Of a DNA stretch of 34,948 nucleotides, positions 17,847 through 26,164 are shown in pieces. The stretch's first letter is position 1. Every line of letters begins with the position of its first letter. The translations under genes were made by a program, and so were the position numbers. The notes under the pieces are model-generated. The model ran no database searches. It was given only the letters and a program-made list of their open reading frames with translations, and was not told the DNA's origin. The DNA comes from Halothiobacillaceae bacterium. GTDB taxonomy: Bacteria > Pseudomonadota > Gammaproteobacteria > Halothiobacillales > Halothiobacillaceae. The DNA is taken from assembly GCA_016938615.1 (NCBI GenBank), contig JAFGUH010000219.1, positions 1 to 34,948 on the forward strand. The letters are read 5' to 3'.

Positions 17847-19250
17847 TCAGGCGCCGACCCGATCCCGGAAGGCGTTGAGACGCTGAATGCTGCGCATGCG
17901 TCCCATCAACTCCAGGATCACGCCGAAACCGGGTGAGGACGTATGTCCGAGCAATGCCAGCCGAAGCACCGGCCCGACCTTGCCCAGTTTGAGTTCCAGG
18001 GTCTTGGCCACGCCCTTTACCGCGGCTTCGAGCGTGTCGCTGCTCTCCCAGACACCATCGTCGTCCAGCGCGACGATCAGCGCGTCGACCACCATCGCAG
18101 CCGAGGCGTCGAGCTTCGCCATGGCCTCGGGATCCGGCTCGACGGCGTCCTGGAAGAACGGCCGGGCCTCCTCGGCCATCTCCACCAGCGTGTGTACCCG
18201 ATCGACGTAAGCGGGCACGACCGCCGCGGGCCGAGGACCGAACCCGTCCGGATCGATGCCCAGCTGGCCGAGATGCCAGCGCAACTCGGCGGCGACCTCG
18301 GCCACCGGCAGCTCGCGCATGTAGTGCTGGTTGAGCCAACGCAGCTTGTCGGGATTGATGCTGGAGGCCGAGTGGTTGACATCCTTGATGTCGAACAGCT
18401 GGACCAGCTCGGCGCGGGAAAAGATTTCCTCGTCGCCATGTGACCAACCCAGGCGCACCAGGTAATTGAGCAACGCCTCGGGCAGGAACCCGTCGTGGCG
18501 GTACTGCATCACGGATACCGCACCGTGGCGCTTGGACAGCTTGGCCCCGTCGGGGCCGTGAATCATTGGCAGGTGCGCGAACCGGGGCGGCTCGACGCCC
18601 AGCGCACGGTAGAGATTGATCTGGCGCGGCGTGTTGTTGAGGTGATCGTCGCCACGAATGACATCGGTAATACGCATGTCCATGTCGTCGACCACCACCG
18701 TGAGATTGTAGGTGGGGCTACCGTCGCCGCGCGCGATGATCAGGTCGTCGAGCTCGTCGTTGCGGAAGGTAACCCGTCCGCGGATGGCATCCTCGACCAC
18801 CACCAGCCCGTCGAGCGGGTTCTTGAAGCGCACCACCGGCTTGACGCCCGCCGGCGGCGTGCCGGTGAAATCGCGGTAACGACGGTCGTAGCGCGGCTTC
18901 TCGCCGCGTTTCATCTGCGCCTCGCGCAACGCGTCGAGTTCCTCGCGCGTGGCGTAGCAATAGTAGGCCTTGTCCTCGGCCAGCAATTGGTCGATCACCT
19001 CCCGGTACCGGTCCATGTGCTCGGTCTGGTAGAACGGCCCTTCGTCGTAGTCCAGCCCCAGCCAGGTCATGCCCTCGAGGATCGCGTTGACCGACTCGGC
19101 GGTGGACCGTTCGCGATCGGTGTCCTCCACCCGCAGGACGAACTCGCCGCCGTGGCGGCGCGCGTACAGGTAACTGAACAGGGCCGTGCGGGCGCCGCCG
19201 ATGTGCAGGTAGCCGGTGGGCGACGGGGCAAAGCGGGTGCGAACGGTCAT
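17847..19250 (-). CDS. gltX: Glutamyl-tRNA synthetase
   Basis: GltX charges tRNA-Glu with glutamate in the cytosol, for translation and also for tetrapyrrole synthesis through glutamyl-tRNA. This class I synthetase shows the HIGH-type motif HIGG (residues 16-19) within RFAPSPTGYLHIGGARTALF and the KMSKS-type KLSKR (237-241), plus the Glu-specific VEDTDRERS. The length of 467 residues is normal. The zinc-binding cysteine cluster of the E. coli enzyme is absent: only C98 remains in the corresponding YYCYATREEL region. GAGGT lies five bases before the ATG. A perfect TATAAT lies about 75 bp upstream. Confidence 0.96.
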   Translation of the reverse strand: MTVRTRFAPSPTGYLHIGGARTALFSYLYARRHGGEFVLRVEDTDRERSTAESVNAILEGMTWLGLDYDEGPFYQTEHMDRYREVIDQLLAEDKAYYCYATREELDALREAQMKRGEKPRYDRRYRDFTGTPPAGVKPVVRFKNPLDGLVVVEDAIRGRVTFRNDELDDLIIARGDGSPTYNLTVVVDDMDMRITDVIRGDDHLNNTPRQINLYRALGVEPPRFAHLPMIHGPDGAKLSKRHGAVSVMQYRHDGFLPEALLNYLVRLGWSHGDEEIFSRAELVQLFDIKDVNHSASSINPDKLRWLNQHYMRELPVAEVAAELRWHLGQLGIDPDGFGPRPAAVVPAYVDRVHTLVEMAEEARPFFQDAVEPDPEAMAKLDASAAMVVDALIVALDDDGVWESSDTLEAAVKGVAKTLELKLGKVGPVLRLALLGHTSSPGFGVILELMGRMRSIQRLNAFRDRVGA

Positions 19251-19324
19251 CGGTACCTCGAGGCGGACTGTCGGGTGGTCGCGGTCGCCGGGACGCTTCG
19301 CGCCCTCGGCAGGGGAACGGGGGA

Positions 19325-19354
19325 ATTATAGAGGGTCGGACATCTCATCACGAA
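19325..19354 (-). promoter_or_regulatory. Candidate sigma70 promoter for gltX
   Basis: On the minus strand a perfect TATAAT (19330-19325) is preceded 18 bp upstream by a poor -35 (TTCGTG, 19354-19349). Transcription would start near 19318, about 68 nt before the ATG. The exact -10 makes this the best-looking promoter on the minus strand of the window. Confidence 0.5.
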
Positions 19355-19360
19355 TCGGTG

Positions 19361-20962
19361 CTAGCTCGCCCCGACAAAGACCGAACAAGGCAGGGCGACA
19401 TCGTGCTTGCTGCGAAACCGAGTCGCGGCCAGCGCCGCGGCAGGCAGAGCCGGCGAGTGCAGGCGCTGCACCACGATTCCCTCGGGCGCACGGGCACAGA
19501 ACCCCGCCACGGAGCCTTCGTCGTCCGACAACACCACCAATGGACGAACCAGCCGACCGGTGAAGTTGTATTCGTCGCGATACTTGCCGACGAAGGCGAT
19601 GGAATGGCCCGCGCGCTGCCAGTCGCCCAGGCGCGTGGCGAAGGCCCCGGCATCGAAAGCCGGGCGCAGGGGGGCGAGCGCGAGCTGTAACAGCAGCAAC
19701 CCCACCATGGTCGTCGCGGTGATGATGATCACCCGGCGGACCAGGCTCCGGGCGACCCAAAGCCATCCGGGCCACACGGCCAGCACTACCAACGCCAACC
19801 CCAGAAGGCTGACCCAGGCCGGAAGCATGTCCATCAGGGCGCTTCCCCCCACCCAGGGAAGCATCACCACCGCCAACCCCAAGGCCAACCACAGGATGGC
19901 GGCCGGCCAGCCCCGGAGAGAGTGATCGTCTCGATTCGCAAGACCGACCGCCGTCGCCAACGCAAGCGCCGGGAGCATCGGCAACAGGTAGTGCGGCAAT
20001 TTGCCCGAGGCGAGCGACAGCACGAAGCAGGGAAACCCAACCCAGGCGAGCAGCATCGCCGTGAGTCTACCCTTGTACGGTTCCGGCCATTCAATCGAGC
20101 GACGCCAGATCAGAGGAAGCATCAGCGTCCACGGCAGGAACAGCAGGGGCAGCACCCAGAGGTAGTAATAGAGAGGTTGGGCATGGGCGAAGGCGTGCAC
20201 GGTGCGCCCCGCGACCTGCCCCCAGAGAATCGCCTCGGCATAAGCCGGCCCGCCAAGGCTCGCCGCCCACAGCGCCCAGCCGAGCGCCACGGCAGAACCG
20301 AGAAAGCCGACGGTGCCGGCCTTGGCGAACCAGCGCCACGACAGCGATACCCCGGCCCACCAGGGCGCGGCCACCGTCAACGGCACGAGGTAGATCAGGG
20401 CGAACGGCCCCTTGGCGAGTGCGCCCAGCGCGGTCCCCAAAAACAACCACAGCCAGCCGCGCCGCCACCCCCGCCCCAGTTCAAGCAGCCCGAACACGCC
20501 AAGCAGGACGAAAAACACCACGAGCTGATCGAACAGCGTCAGGGTGGCAAAACCAGCCCAGTAGATCGTCCCTGCGAGGATCCAAGGCGTCAGACGCGAA
20601 ACCAGCGGCCGCTGTGGGACCATCCGGGCCGCGATGGCCCGAACGAGGAAAAGACTACCCAGTGCGAAGCCGGGCGCGACCAGCCGCGGGGTAATCTCGT
20701 TGACACCGAACACGGCCCAGCCCGCATGGATCAGCCAGAACAGGAGCGGCGGCTTGTGGCTGTAGGGCTCGCCGTTGAGCAGGGGCACGACCCACGAGCC
20801 CGACTGCCACATTTCCCAGGCGACACCGAGGTAACGCGTCTCGTCGACCGGCATCAGCGGCCGGATCAGCAAGGACACCGCCACCAACAGCAGGAACAAA
20901 GGCAACCAGCCCCAGTCCAGCATTCGATCCAGGTCGCGGGTCGTCTCCCGGGTCGTCTCCAC
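19361..20962 (-). CDS. Membrane glycosyltransferase, ArnT/PMT family (GT83-like)
   Basis: The 533-residue protein has about 12 membrane helices and belongs to the lipid-linked sugar transferases that act on the periplasmic face, such as ArnT, which adds aminoarabinose to lipid A. The first periplasmic loop has the acidic pair D40-E41 in VDETRYLGVAWEMWQSG and the family block NGEPYSHKPPLLFWLIHAG. The later SGKLPHYLLPMLPALAL is also typical, and the C-terminal domain is periplasmic. No arn biosynthesis genes are nearby, so substrate and acceptor are undetermined. GTG 20962 is chosen because AGGAGG (20972-20967) lies four bases before it; ATG 20980 is also in frame but overlaps that site. The gene is divergent from the FlgT-like gene. 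Confidence 0.8.
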   Translation of the reverse strand: METTRETTRDLDRMLDWGWLPLFLLLVAVSLLIRPLMPVDETRYLGVAWEMWQSGSWVVPLLNGEPYSHKPPLLFWLIHAGWAVFGVNEITPRLVAPGFALGSLFLVRAIAARMVPQRPLVSRLTPWILAGTIYWAGFATLTLFDQLVVFFVLLGVFGLLELGRGWRRGWLWLFLGTALGALAKGPFALIYLVPLTVAAPWWAGVSLSWRWFAKAGTVGFLGSAVALGWALWAASLGGPAYAEAILWGQVAGRTVHAFAHAQPLYYYLWVLPLLFLPWTLMLPLIWRRSIEWPEPYKGRLTAMLLAWVGFPCFVLSLASGKLPHYLLPMLPALALATAVGLANRDDHSLRGWPAAILWLALGLAVVMLPWVGGSALMDMLPAWVSLLGLALVVLAVWPGWLWVARSLVRRVIIITATTMVGLLLLQLALAPLRPAFDAGAFATRLGDWQRAGHSIAFVGKYRDEYNFTGRLVRPLVVLSDDEGSVAGFCARAPEGIVVQRLHSPALPAAALAATRFRSKHDVALPCSVFVGAS

Positions 20963-21088
20963 GGCACCTCCTCGCGTCATTCGATGATCGCCCGGCCTGA
21001 CAGCGCGACAACACCGTCGATTCGAACTTTCGCACCATGGCACGGCTCGTGCTTAGAACGTTACCGAATCCTTCGGACAGCAGTCGCC

Positions 21089-22072
21089 ATGATACCCACG
21101 CACCCCGATCCCGAGAGCCGAGCCCCGCGCTTCCTTCCCGCATCGACGAGCCGATTCGTCCGGCTGGCGATTGCCGCACTGTGGCTGCCGGTCATGGCCT
21201 GGGCCGGCCCGGGACACACTCAGTCCGATACCTGTGAGGCCAAGCATCGGCTGGTAATCACCGAAGCGCGCATCGTCCGCGAGCCAGGGGACGTCGCCGG
21301 GTTGTCCGGCGCCCTCACCGGCAGGCTGGTCGGCCGACTGGAGGCCGGCGGCTTCAATGTCGAGGCGGTCGTGGCGCCGACCCGCGCCGAGGGACTGACA
21401 CCGGCAATGGACGCCTTCGCCCGCCACGCCGCGCCCTACTTTCTCCGCCTGGAGGCCGTCGACCTGGTCACCGAGGGCCGCCCGTCGGCGTTCGTGTTGC
21501 TGCCGGCCCGTTACGCGCCGCGTGCGGGGGAACTGGTCGCCACCCTCGACGAAGGAGCTCGCGGCATTCGACTGGGCAACTGGCGCATCAACCTCGAAGC
21601 GACGAGTGGCCGGCCGTTCGATCCGCCGGTCGACGCCCGGGGCCGCGCCTTCTGGCAAAGCGACTGGGGACGATCCCTCGACGCGGGCATCGAACGACTG
21701 GCCACGGCGATCAACGCCACGCTCGATTGTCGCCCGTTGACCGGCCGCGTAGTGTCCACGCAGGCTCGTGGCGGCGCGACGGATCTACGTGTCGATCTGG
21801 GCCGCGAGGACGGACTCGGCGCAGGCGACCGCATCCTCGTGGTCGATCCGGGCACGCCGATCGACTGGCTGGGCGTCAATCTCTTGACTCGTCCTGCGCT
21901 TGAGACGACGGCCGGTCCGGTTCGCGACCCCCGCTCGCTCGGCGAGGCGCGCCTTACCTACCTTGGGGAACGCGAGAGCACGCTCCGGTACCTCGGCACG
22001 CAACCGGTTGAGGCGGGCGACCTGATCGAGGTCACGCCGCGCCGCGATCGACTCGAGCCCTCACCTGAGTGA
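21089..22072 (+). CDS. Secreted FlgT-like protein of uncertain function
   Basis: The 327-residue protein has an N-terminal basic stretch and hydrophobic segment (LAIAALWLPVMAWAGPG), consistent with Sec export. The mature part opens with RLVITEARIVREPGDVAGLSG. It has a central alpha/beta domain ending in a Cys-containing ATLDCRPLTGRV, and a C-terminal beta-rich SH3-like module (VDLGREDGLGAGDRILVVD ... LGEARLTYLG ... VEAGDLIEVTP). This arrangement resembles the middle and C-terminal domains of FlgT, an H-ring protein of the flagellar motor, but no flagellar gene is near. The identification therefore rests on pattern alone. A small hairpin (CCGAA/TTCGG, 21065-21077) lies just before the weak ribosome site. 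The frame is open far upstream on this strand, but only as the shadow of the glycosyltransferase gene. Confidence 0.6.
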   Translation: MIPTHPDPESRAPRFLPASTSRFVRLAIAALWLPVMAWAGPGHTQSDTCEAKHRLVITEARIVREPGDVAGLSGALTGRLVGRLEAGGFNVEAVVAPTRAEGLTPAMDAFARHAAPYFLRLEAVDLVTEGRPSAFVLLPARYAPRAGELVATLDEGARGIRLGNWRINLEATSGRPFDPPVDARGRAFWQSDWGRSLDAGIERLATAINATLDCRPLTGRVVSTQARGGATDLRVDLGREDGLGAGDRILVVDPGTPIDWLGVNLLTRPALETTAGPVRDPRSLGEARLTYLGERESTLRYLGTQPVEAGDLIEVTPRRDRLEPSPE

Positions 22073-22107
22073 CCCGGTGCATCTGGCACGCCCTGCGAAT
22101 GATCGAC

Positions 22108-23313
22108 TCAGTCGACCCGCTCGCCCAACCCGCGTGACAAGTCGGCGATGATGTCCCGCGGGTCCTCAAGGCCGACGGAAAGTCGGATCAGACCTTCGTC
22201 GATGCCCGCCTCGGCCCGCGCCTCGGGACTAAGCCGGCCGTGGGTAGTGCTCGCCGGGTGGGTGATGGTGGTCTTGGTGTCACCGAGGTTCGCGGTGATC
22301 GAGAGCATCCGGGTGCGGTTGATCACCTCCCAGGCCCTCTCGCGCCCGCCCTCGACCACGAACGAGACGATCGCCCCCGGACCTGTTTGCTGGGCGGCGA
22401 TGATCTTCGCCTGCGGGTGATCGGCCAGCCCCGGGAAATGTACCCGGGCGACCCGCTCGTGGGCAACCAGCCAGTCGGCCACCTCGCGCGCATGGCGGCT
22501 GTGGGCCTCCATGCGCAGGTTCAGCGTCTCCAGGCCCTTGGCAAAGATCCAGGCGTTGAACGGCGCCATCGTCGGCCCGCAGGTCCGCAAAAAGCCGCGC
22601 ACTTCCTTGCCAACGCGCTCGGCATCCCCCACGACCGCCCCACCGATGGCGCGCCCCTGCCCGTCGAGAAACTTGGTCGCCGAGTGGATCACGATGTCCG
22701 CGCCGAGGCTCAGCGGCCGCTGCAAGGCCGGGGTGCAAAAGCAGTTGTCCACCACCAGCGCGGCATCGAACCGGTGCGCCAGGTCCGCCAGCCACCGGAT
22801 GTCGGCCACCTCGGTGAGTGGGTTCGACGGCGTCTCGATGAACAGCAGGCGGGTGCGCTCATTGACGGCGGCCTGCCACTGCGACTCATCGGTCAGGTTC
22901 ACCCAGTGCACCACCAGGCCGAACTTCGCCAGGTACTTGTCGAACAGCACCTTGGTGGTACCGAAGACCTGGCGGGCGATCACCACCTCGTCACCGGCCT
23001 CGCACAGGGCCATGAAGGTGGTCAGGATCGCGGCCATGCCCGAGGCGGTGGCAACGCAGTCCTCGCCACCTTCCATCGCCGCCAGGCGCTCCTCGAAGAT
23101 GCGCGTGGTGGGGTTGGTGAAGCGGGCGTAGATGTTGCCCGGCTCGTCGCCAGCAAAGCGCGCCGCGGCCTGCTCGGCCGACTCGAAGGTGAAGCTCGAG
23201 GTAGTGAAGATCGGCTCGCCGTGCTCGCGCTCGGGTGTCGGGTGGTGGCCGACACGAATAGCCTGGGTGGCGAGCGACCAGGCAGGATCGGGACGGTGGG
23301 TCGAATCGGTCAT
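22108..23313 (-). CDS. metZ: O-succinylhomoserine sulfhydrylase
   Basis: MetZ is a PLP enzyme that makes homocysteine directly from O-succinylhomoserine and sulfide, bypassing cystathionine in methionine synthesis. The Schiff-base lysine is K214 in IHSATKFLDGQGRAIGG. Other marks of the Cys/Met metabolism family are SSFTFESAEQAAARFAG, IYARFTNPT (residues 61-69), FIETPSNP (158-165) and SITANLGDTKTTITHPASTTH. The RAIGG after the active-site lysine and overall sequence favour MetZ over MetB or MetY. The length of 401 residues is typical. ATG 23313 is chosen because upstream sequence in the frame is not conserved. It lies 25 bp after yqcC in a thiD-yqcC-metZ series. Confidence 0.93.
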   Translation of the reverse strand: MTDSTHRPDPAWSLATQAIRVGHHPTPEREHGEPIFTTSSFTFESAEQAAARFAGDEPGNIYARFTNPTTRIFEERLAAMEGGEDCVATASGMAAILTTFMALCEAGDEVVIARQVFGTTKVLFDKYLAKFGLVVHWVNLTDESQWQAAVNERTRLLFIETPSNPLTEVADIRWLADLAHRFDAALVVDNCFCTPALQRPLSLGADIVIHSATKFLDGQGRAIGGAVVGDAERVGKEVRGFLRTCGPTMAPFNAWIFAKGLETLNLRMEAHSRHAREVADWLVAHERVARVHFPGLADHPQAKIIAAQQTGPGAIVSFVVEGGRERAWEVINRTRMLSITANLGDTKTTITHPASTTHGRLSPEARAEAGIDEGLIRLSVGLEDPRDIIADLSRGLGERVD

Positions 23314-23338
23314 GGCTCTCGAGTCGGTCGGGCCCGTG

Positions 23339-23686
23339 TCAACGGGCGTTGAAGAAATGCCAGGCGAGGTTGTCGAACTCGGTGATTTCCGCGAGCAGGC
23401 AGCCGGTATCCTCGTCGAGTTCGGCGAACTGGTGCTCGGCCAGCGGCGCCATCGAGCAGTTCTCCGGCGGCGTGCCGTACTGGGCGAGCAACTCGCGCAT
23501 CTGCGGCAGGAATTTCCACTGCAACCATTCCTCGAACGCCAGCGTGTCGAAGCAGAACGGGTTCGGGCTGGACAGCGCCTGGTGGCTGGGCCGCGTGTCG
23601 GACCACAGTCCGGCCCGCTGCATCTCAAGGGCGATACGATCGAGTTGGCGCAGCATCTGGTCGGTGCTGGGTCGAACGTGTCTCAT
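23339..23686 (-). CDS. yqcC: YqcC family protein (DUF446)
   Basis: This small cytosolic protein of 115 residues matches the YqcC family, whose function is not established. Family traits are an N-terminal helix with LRQLDRIALEMQRAGLW, then PFCFDTLAFEEWLQWKFLPQMRELL and the C-terminal FDNLAWHFF. In E. coli the gene lies beside truC, a tRNA pseudouridine synthase, but here it lies between thiD and metZ. The ATG at 23684-23686 gives a product of normal length. Confidence 0.85.
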   Translation of the reverse strand: MRHVRPSTDQMLRQLDRIALEMQRAGLWSDTRPSHQALSSPNPFCFDTLAFEEWLQWKFLPQMRELLAQYGTPPENCSMAPLAEHQFAELDEDTGCLLAEITEFDNLAWHFFNAR

Positions 23687-23699
23687 CTCGTTGCTCGGC

Positions 23700-23762
23700 T
23701 AAGAAAGGTCTGCACGAATCGACAGTGTCGGAAGCCGGACCGTCGGTTCGCGCGCCGTCTGT
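23700..23762. repeat. Possible decayed end of the 95-bp palindromic repeat
   Basis: In the thiD-yqcC gap the + strand contains AAAGGTCTGCACGAATC, which closely matches the end of the 95-bp element at 30941-31035. The following bases can form an imperfect hairpin (GAATCGACAGT with ACCGTCGGTTC), but the second end of the element is not clearly recognisable. It may be a solo end or relic. Confidence 0.35.
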
Positions 23763-24623
23763 TTAGTGAACTCTTGAGGACCCCGGCGGCTCGTCGCTCA
23801 TCTCTGTCACGCCGTCGTCGTCGGCCCAGAACAGCCGGTGCGGAACGAGCTGCCCGCGACCGATGGCCGCGGCATACATCAGGGTCTGGTGTGTGTACTC
23901 GAGGGCCTCGTGCACCGCGTTGACCGGGTCACTACCCTGGGCGATCAGCCCGGCGATGGCCGAGGAAAGCGTGCAACCCGAGCCGTGGAACTTGCCGGCC
24001 AGGCGCTCGTAGACGAAGCGCCGCGGCGGCTCGACGCCGAACAACCAGTTCTCGACCTTCTCGCCCGGCTCGTCACCGCCCTTGAGGAGTACGTACTCGG
24101 CCCCCAGTGCCGAAAGCATCGCGCCGCGCTCCTGCAGATCACGAGCCTCGGGCGCCAGCACCCGCCCCTCGTGGGCATTGGGCGTCACGATGGTCGCGCG
24201 CGGGAAAAGGTGTTCGACGATCGCGGCGGCCACGGCGGCATCCGCCAGCGGCCCGCCCCCGCCGGCAACGAGGACCGGGTCGAGCACCACCGGTATCTCG
24301 GGATAGCGCGCCAGGACGGTGGCGACGGCCTCGACCAGCGCGACGTTCCCGAGCATGCCGATCTTGATCGCGCCGACCGGCATGTCCTCCAGCACCGCCA
24401 AGGCCTGGTCCATCACCAGCTGGGGATCGCTGGCCACGAACCGGCGCACGTCCACGGTGTCCTGTACCGTGAGCGCGGTGATCGCGGTAGCCGGATGTAC
24501 GCCCTGGCTGACGATCGCCTCGATATCGGCATGAATACCCGCCCCGCCGCTTGGATCGTGGCCGGCAATCGCGAGGACCACCGGAACGTCCGGGGGGTCG
24601 TTGAGCGTCTGTCTGCTGTCCAT
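23763..24623 (-). CDS. thiD: Hydroxymethylpyrimidine/phosphomethylpyrimidine kinase
   Basis: ThiD phosphorylates HMP and HMP-phosphate to HMP-pyrophosphate, the pyrimidine half of thiamine. The ribokinase-like fold is shown by AIAGHDPSGGAGIHADIEAI (residues 19-38), KIGMLGN, VLDPVLVAGGG and the catalytic anion-hole block KFHGSGCTLSSAIAGL. The length of 286 residues is a little over the E. coli protein, because of a hydrophilic C-terminal tail. No thiE fusion is present, and no TPP-riboswitch-like sequence is seen before the gene. GGAG lies about 13 bases upstream of the ATG. The gene is divergent from the YihY-like gene. Confidence 0.93.
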   Translation of the reverse strand: MDSRQTLNDPPDVPVVLAIAGHDPSGGAGIHADIEAIVSQGVHPATAITALTVQDTVDVRRFVASDPQLVMDQALAVLEDMPVGAIKIGMLGNVALVEAVATVLARYPEIPVVLDPVLVAGGGGPLADAAVAAAIVEHLFPRATIVTPNAHEGRVLAPEARDLQERGAMLSALGAEYVLLKGGDEPGEKVENWLFGVEPPRRFVYERLAGKFHGSGCTLSSAIAGLIAQGSDPVNAVHEALEYTHQTLMYAAAIGRGQLVPHRLFWADDDGVTEMSDEPPGSSRVH

Positions 24624-24772
24624 CTGGTGCTAAGCTCCCTGGAACGGTGATGCACGCCGTGGCGGCTGCGGACGCCTGAGCGCGCCGGGTCCGTCATCAT
24701 AACGCAGCAGGCGCTGCAGCCATCAGCCCCTCGCCATTCCCGCCCCGATTTCTCACGAGGACCCATCGCGCG

Positions 24773-26164
24773 ATGAGACCCCCGCACCCCGCCGAATGGA
24801 TTCGCCCGATCAGGCGCTGGATCTGGCAGGAGCAGCCTGCCGGCCATCTCGCGCGGTCCGGCCAACGTCTCGTCCGGGCGTTCCTGGGCGTGATGTCGTC
24901 GGCCTCGCGCGGGGACCTTCAACTCAACGCGATGAGCCTCTCCTACACCACGTTGCTGTCGATGGTGCCGCTGCTTGCGGTCAGCTTCTCGGTACTCAAG
25001 GCCTTCGGCTCGGCCTCCGTGATCGAACCGTTCCTGCTGTCGTTGCTCGCCCCGCTCGGCGACGCGGCCGACGAGCTGACCCTCAAGCTCCTGGGGTTCG
25101 TCGACAACATCCGCGTCGGCGTCCTGGGGGCGGTGGGCGTCGCGCTGCTGTTCTATACCGTGATCGCCCTGATGCAGAAGATCGAGCGAGTCTTCAACCG
25201 CATCTGGCACGTCCACCAGATGCGGTCGATGTCTGTGCGCTTCGCCAACTACCTGTCGGTGTTGATGGTCGGCCCGGTGCTGGTGATCGCCGCGGGCAGC
25301 CTGACCGCCACCCTGTTCGCCGCCCCGACGATCCGCGGCTTCGCCGAACTGTCGGTGCTGGCGAGCGTGCTCCAGTGGCTCGGCTACCTCGTGCCGCTGG
25401 CCATCTGGACCGGCGCGTTCGCGTTCCTGTACCTGTTCATACCCAACACCCGTGTGCGGCCCGGCTCGGCCCTGGTCGGCGGGCTGGTCGCCGCCGTGCT
25501 CTGGAATCTGCTGGGTCTCGTCTTCGGCGGGCTGATTGCCGGATCGACCAGCTACACGGCGGTCTACTCGGCGTTCGCCTCGCTGGTGCTGTTCCTGGTG
25601 TGGCTACAGATCGCCTGGATGATCGTCCTGATCGGCGCGGGCATCAGCTACGGCTGGCAGCACAGCGACCGTCTGACGCTTGGCGAGGAGAGCGGCATTC
25701 ACCCCAGCCAGCGTCTTGCCGCGGCCATCGTCATGTTCGACGAGATCGAACGACGATTCGAGTCCGGCCGCCGGCCGCCGGACCGCGATGGCCTCGCCGA
25801 GAGGGTCGGCCGATACCCGACGCTGGCCAAGGTCTGGATCGACCCCTTGCTGGAGACGCTGGTCGAGGCCGAACTGTTACGCGTGACCGATTCGGATGCC
25901 GCCACCTGCTTCCTGCCGGCCCGACCGGGCCCGGCGATCACGCTCGACGAGGTCGAGAACGCCATTGAAGGCCCCGCCCCGGCGCTACCCGCCGCCCTGC
26001 GCGACGAGATCCCGGCCCTGGCCCGATTCGGCGAGCATCAGCGAGAATGGCAGGCCGAACTGGCCCGAACGTCGCTCTCGACGCGGGATCAGTCCGGGGA
26101 TGACTCCGGGGTTCAGCCACGGGATCAGTCGGGGGATCGTTCCGACGAGGCACCACGCCAGTAG
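24773..26164 (+). CDS. YihY/BrkB family membrane protein (UPF0761)
   Basis: The 463-residue protein has six predicted helices between residues 55 and 305. The family signatures are LNAMSLSYTTLLSMVPLLAVSFSVL, LLFYTVIALMQKIERVFNRIWHV, and the final helix ILIGAGISYGWQH. The family was named RNase BN or BrkB in error; its role is unknown, possibly in the envelope. The region after about residue 310 is soluble, with a predicted helix-rich domain (RVGRYPTLAKVWIDPLLETLVEAELLRVT) that looks like a winged helix. The C-terminus carries a 36-bp direct repeat (from 26084 and from 26120) encoding RDQSGD-type units. The last 40 bases overlap the convergent cobalamin adenosyltransferase gene. Confidence 0.87.
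   Translation: MRPPHPAEWIRPIRRWIWQEQPAGHLARSGQRLVRAFLGVMSSASRGDLQLNAMSLSYTTLLSMVPLLAVSFSVLKAFGSASVIEPFLLSLLAPLGDAADELTLKLLGFVDNIRVGVLGAVGVALLFYTVIALMQKIERVFNRIWHVHQMRSMSVRFANYLSVLMVGPVLVIAAGSLTATLFAAPTIRGFAELSVLASVLQWLGYLVPLAIWTGAFAFLYLFIPNTRVRPGSALVGGLVAAVLWNLLGLVFGGLIAGSTSYTAVYSAFASLVLFLVWLQIAWMIVLIGAGISYGWQHSDRLTLGEESGIHPSQRLAAAIVMFDEIERRFESGRRPPDRDGLAERVGRYPTLAKVWIDPLLETLVEAELLRVTDSDAATCFLPARPGPAITLDEVENAIEGPAPALPAALRDEIPALARFGEHQREWQAELARTSLSTRDQSGDDSGVQPRDQSGDRSDEAPRQ

Noticed and set aside
19922-21088. Long upstream extension of the FlgT-like frame on the plus strand
   Set aside because: It overlaps the well-supported glycosyltransferase on the other strand, and the exported protein has a clear signal peptide starting at 21089.
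24624-24772. TPP riboswitch upstream of thiD
   Set aside because: The conserved CUGAGA and ACCUGAUC elements are not present.
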